This document shows, piece after piece, positions 58,125 to 64,000 of a stretch of 64,000 bases of DNA. Made by a program: the position numbers and the translations under genes. Source of the DNA: Boletus sp. NGJ (Eukaryota; Basidiomycota; Agaricomycetes; Boletales; Boletaceae); the NCBI GenBank assembly GCA_019096195.1, contig JAGTXK010000055.1:1302001-1366000 (forward strand), given 5' to 3'. Position 1 is the first letter of the stretch, and the number at the start of each line of letters is the position of its first letter. Under the pieces are notes generated by a model, which saw nothing but the letters and a program-made list of their open reading frames with translations, did not search any database and had not been told where the DNA came from.

Positions 58125-61002
58125 ATGTTCCTCGCTCTCCGTCCAAGGGCCCCCTCGCCCGCACACCTCCGCTGTCTCTCTGCCAGGGCATTCGTCTTCG
58201 CCCGTCCCATACCACCACCACCACACAGACGTATCACCTGTTTTCAGCCCCCCCTCCGTCGCAGCGCATCCTTCTTTCCCTGGCCCAGGTCCGCCCCGTC
58301 CCTCGACACTGCAGCACAGATAGCCGCACTCGAAGCACAGACCAACGCCGACCCAAACGACCTCCAAAAGCACCTCGCCTTCTTCAATGCCTTGATCACC
58401 ACCCGCACCAAGGAAGGCTATCTCACCCTCATCGACCGTTGGGAGCACACGCTCGAGCACGTGAGTCTCCTCTCCCCCCTTTGCCGTCTCACCCACCATC
58501 TCTCCAGAACCCCGCTTCCCCCCTCCTCCGCTCCGACGAGGCCTTTGAAATATATCTCGACGCACTCGCCAGCTCCGGACGCGAGCCATCCATAGACCTT
58601 GCCGTCCGCAAGCGACAGTCCCTCCTCGACTCCCTCCCCGCCAGTGCAACCCCAGATACCACCCCCGAACTACCCGACTCGTCACCCCCCGCCCCAAAAT
58701 CGAGAAGCGAAAAAATAGCCGCAGAGTTGCTCGCTAGACGAGCCAACCCCACCTCGACGACTGTCCAGGATCCACCGCCATCCAACCCTGCAATCGCAAA
58801 CCTCGCAGCAGCCCTCGGAAAGGGTGCAGGCATCAGCGGTAACCCCATCCATGTCACCCTCAGTGAACGTGAGCACCTCAATCTTGCCCCCCGACGCGAT
58901 ATTCATCCTCTTTGCCAGCCAAAGGTTCTCTCACCATCCGCATCGTTCGATTCGTCGTGTTAGCCGGCCTAAGTGGTTTCTGTACGTACACGTCCCCCTT
59001 CCCCTTCCCCTCCCTAACCCAGTCCCAGTCGTCTTGGTCATTCTCTCCGTGCTCTTGGAAAACTCGGGCCTCCTCAAGGCCGGAGGACGCGCCACAGAGT
59101 TTGAGCCACTTCAGCAGAAGCCCGTCAAGTTCAGTGACGTCCACGGCGTCGACGAAGTCAAGCAGGCCTGTCCCTCACCATCTCTCTCCCACGTCCGTGT
59201 CTAACCCTCCCTCAGGAACTCGTGGACGTCGTGACCTTTTTGAAGGATCCCACTGCCTTTGCATCTCTGGGTGGCAAGCTCCCAAAAGGCATCCTTCTCA
59301 CAGGCCCACCCGGTACCGGAAAGACCATGCTTGCTAGGGCCATTGCCGGAGAGGCTGGCGTTCCATTCTTTTTCTCTTCAGGGTCCGAGTTCGAGGAAAT
59401 GTTTGTTGGCGTAGGTGCAAAGCGTGTTCGGGACCTCTTCGCAGCTGCCCGCAAGAAGCAGCCAGCCATCATTTTCATCGACGAATTAGACGCTGTTGGC
59501 GGCAAACGATCTCAGCGTGACCAGCATTACATGAAGCAAACGCTGAACCAGTTGTTGGTCGAGATGGATGGGTTCTTGCAAACGGAGGGCGTCATCGTCA
59601 TCGCTGCCACAAATTTCCCCCAAAGCCTGGATCCGTTGGTGTCCCCGACTTGCTCCATCAGAGACCATTCTCATCTCCCACTTGCTTAGTGCGCTCACCC
59701 GTCCCGGTCGTTTCGACCGCCACATCGCCGTCCCTCTTCCGGACGTCCGTGGTAGGATACAACTTTTCCGTCACTTTATGAAAGACATCATCGCCAGCAA
59801 TGGTATGTCCTTGCCTTGTTCTCGAACCTGTCTCTCATTCGTCAGCCGTCGACCCGATGATCTTGGCTCGAGGCACTCCTGGGTTCTCTGGTGCCGAGCT
59901 GCAGAACATGGTCAAGTGGGTCGCACCTTTGTTCGCTCTCGAATGGGGCCACTCACCAAATTGCCCAGCTTGGCTGCTATCCAGGCAGCAAAGGAAGGTT
60001 TCAAAGAAGTTACTCTGAAGCACTTTGAGTGGGCAAAGGTATGCTTGTTCGTCGAGTCAGTGTTGACAGATCCGAGTGCCCGCGCCAGGATCGGATTGTC
60101 ATGGGCGCTGAGCGCAAGAGTGCGTACATTGACGAGAAGAATAAATTGCTCACGGCCTATCACGAGGTGCGTTGGCATTCAATCATTGCACCATGCTCTA
60201 ATTTGCACAGGGAGGTCATGCCCTGACGGCACTCTACACCAAAGGTGCCATGCCTTTGCACAAGGTTACATGCGTCCCCCGTGGTCATGCACTCGGTGTT
60301 GTGCGTCACTCTTTCGTGAATGCCGTGTGTTGGTACTCATGCCGTGGTTTCACAGACCTCTCAGTTGCCGGAAGGTGACATGTTTTCCATCTCCCAAAGC
60401 GAATACAAGGCCATGATTGACGTGTGTATGGGTGGTCGGGTCGCGGAGTCGTTGAGTAGGTTGTTTTCTCACTCAACGGCCATGAATAACCCCTCGGTGT
60501 CAGTTTACGGTGAAGGCGGCCTCACGAGCGGATGTTCTTCTGATCTCCAAAAGGCCACTCAGACGGCGACGCAGATGGTCAAGGTGAGTGACGTTCGCAT
60601 GTGGCAGGGCTGGCGATGACCAGGACCTCGCACAGAACTTTGGATTCTCGGGCAGAGTAGGACCTGTGTTTTACAGCGACCAAAACGGACCCGTCAGCCC
60701 CCAGACGAGCGAGAGAATCGACTCTGAGATCTTGAAGTGAGTACACGAGAAAGAAACGTTTTGGAGCTGCGACGAGACAATTTGTTCCAGTCTACTTCAG
60801 CAAGGTGAGACGCGGGTGACCAAGCTCCTGGAGGATAAGATAGAGGAGCTCCATCGGGTACGTGACTGCCTGTATCACAATGTGGTCCCCTTTTGATAGC
60901 CCCTCGTTGCAGCTCGCTCGTGCATTGGTGGAATACGAGACGCTGACTGCGGATGAGGTGAGAAAGGTGATCAAAGGGGATCCACTGCCAGAGGAAAGAT
61001 AG
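58125..61002 (+). CDS. YME1: Mitochondrial i-AAA protease Yme1
   Basis: ATP-dependent metalloprotease of the inner membrane with its active sites in the intermembrane space; it clears misfolded and short-lived proteins. The N-terminus ([17 protein letters not shown]) is an Arg-rich presequence. The single span is read near the [16 protein letters not shown] join. The AAA domain has [15 protein letters not shown], Walker A GPPGTGKT, Walker [10 protein letters not shown] and the second region [20 protein letters not shown]. The protease has the zinc motif HEGGH (in LLTAYHEGGHAL, joined across an intron) and later [14 protein letters not shown] with SSDLQKAT. Over ten exons; the end is GDPLPEER at 61002. 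The size, about 720 residues, is normal. Confidence 0.95.
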
Positions 61003-61015
61003 AATTAATTACTTA

Positions 61016-61373
61016 TTACATGTTATTAATTTTTTCATTTTGATTCGACCCAGCTTGAAACCCAGCTATATAAAAAAGTGGCGCGATGGAATTGCCGGCG
61101 GCACTGTTGAGCTGAATAAAAACGGCGTCGGAAGCAAAAAGCAAAAAAGCGTCCTCCTTGCGCGCATGTGTCATCGTCTCCTCAAGCTTGTCAAGCACAC
61201 GGGATGCGGCCACAACTCTTTCCTCGGTGACTCCGTCGTCGACTGCCATAGCCACACTTGCCTCCTCAGCCCCTCCCATCCTTCCACCTGCAATTCCCCC
61301 TCAAATCCCTGTCGCTGTCGTCGCTATTACAGGTGCGCAATTCCCCAGTCTTATCTCCACGAGCTGTGCTCAT
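61016..61373 (-). CDS. Possible small helical protein, weak gene call
   Basis: Not recognised. A frame reading RVVAASRVLDKLEETMTHAR then FLLFASDAVFIQLNSAAG looks helical and ends at 61016, 13 bases from the converging YME1 stop. A 43-nt intron (61288-61330) would join it to an upstream ATG at 61373 (MSTARGDKTGELRT). The intron lacks an obvious branch site and is shorter than its neighbours. The opposite strand is also open over part of this stretch. It may be noise. Confidence 0.25.
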
Positions 61374-61549
61374 TTCCTCACAGCCAGCCTGAGCGCTTCA
61401 TCACACATCAAGTCAGTCCCCCTGATTCATTCAAATCACCCCCCTGATCATCATCCAGGTTCCCGGAAAGTGCTCAGTGTGTCCTCCATGACCCCCCCAA
61501 AACTGGACACGCATTGTAACATTATAATTATTGATAAGCATGCACCTCT

Positions 61550-64000
<2,451 letters not shown>

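Noticed and set aside
57660-58697. Long minus-strand open frame of over 340 codons across the GCIP-like/YME1 junction
   Set aside because: It is antisense to well-supported exons of both genes, is Arg/Pro/Gly-rich with repeated dipeptides, and has no family likeness; it reflects high GC content.

Overview
The window looks like nuclear DNA of a mushroom-forming basidiomycete (Agaricomycetes). Genes are closely packed on both strands and cut by many 45-65 nt GT-AG introns. The housekeeping proteins are fungal, a FunK1-like kinase is present, and there is a nuclear tRNA with an intron. I recognise 33 protein-coding genes, one weak small gene and one tRNA. I see no CRISPR array, rRNA or transposable element. 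All coordinates come from manual splicing, so internal exon borders are less certain than the gene identities.

Layout. 1-2768 (+) holds the 3' part of a PIK1-type phosphatidylinositol 4-kinase. 3009-7052 (-) holds two tandem GT15 alpha-1,2-mannosyltransferases. 7605-9968 (+) holds TOM40 and a stand-alone ABC ATPase, followed by tRNA-Ile(UAU). 10496-15217 (-) is TRS120 of TRAPPII. 15374-18818 (+) holds DPM2, a DUF4211 protein with a PIP-box-like motif, and TAF13. 19042-19730 (-) is an RRM protein and 20048-21231 (+) a FunK1-like kinase. 21289-22552 (-) is NSRP1-like, divergent from MTR3 (22618-23676, +). A gene-free gap of about 1.45 kb precedes WDR48 (25125-29254, -). VPS55 follows (29676-30231, +).

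30421-35208 (-) carries two tandem, related CCCH-finger/coiled-coil proteins, one with a long Gly-Trp-rich linker. 35759-37277 (-) is a single-pass membrane coiled-coil protein. 37602-40630 (+) holds a PAP2/dolichyldiphosphatase-like gene, a DUF2418 (Nur1-like) protein and a Cys-3/Met28-type bZIP. 41253-44992 (-) holds FBP1 and a four-finger C2H2 factor. 45268-49011 (+) holds a long-tailed Pmp3-family protein and a secreted PNGase A-like amidase. 49270-52665 (-) is trifunctional C1-THF synthase, divergent from MGE1 (+). 53782-55236 (-) is mitochondrial PheRS, divergent from an unrecognised charged protein. 56837-58091 (-) is a cyclin-D1-binding-protein-like gene, divergent from YME1 (+, to 61002). 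The right edge is RAD3/XPD (-), cut by the window end.

Secretory and glycan functions recur (two GT15 enzymes, DPM2, a dolichyldiphosphatase-like PAP2, PNGase A, TRS120, VPS55, PIK1), as do mitochondrial ones (TOM40, MGE1, mitochondrial PheRS, YME1). No operon-like logic is implied. The points most worth a second look are the GW-rich member of the CCCH pair, a 10-nt microexon shared by both GT15 genes, apparent +1 shifts in RAD3 and in the PAP2 gene, two GC-AG introns, and two possible start codons (mitochondrial and cytosolic) in C1-THF synthase.
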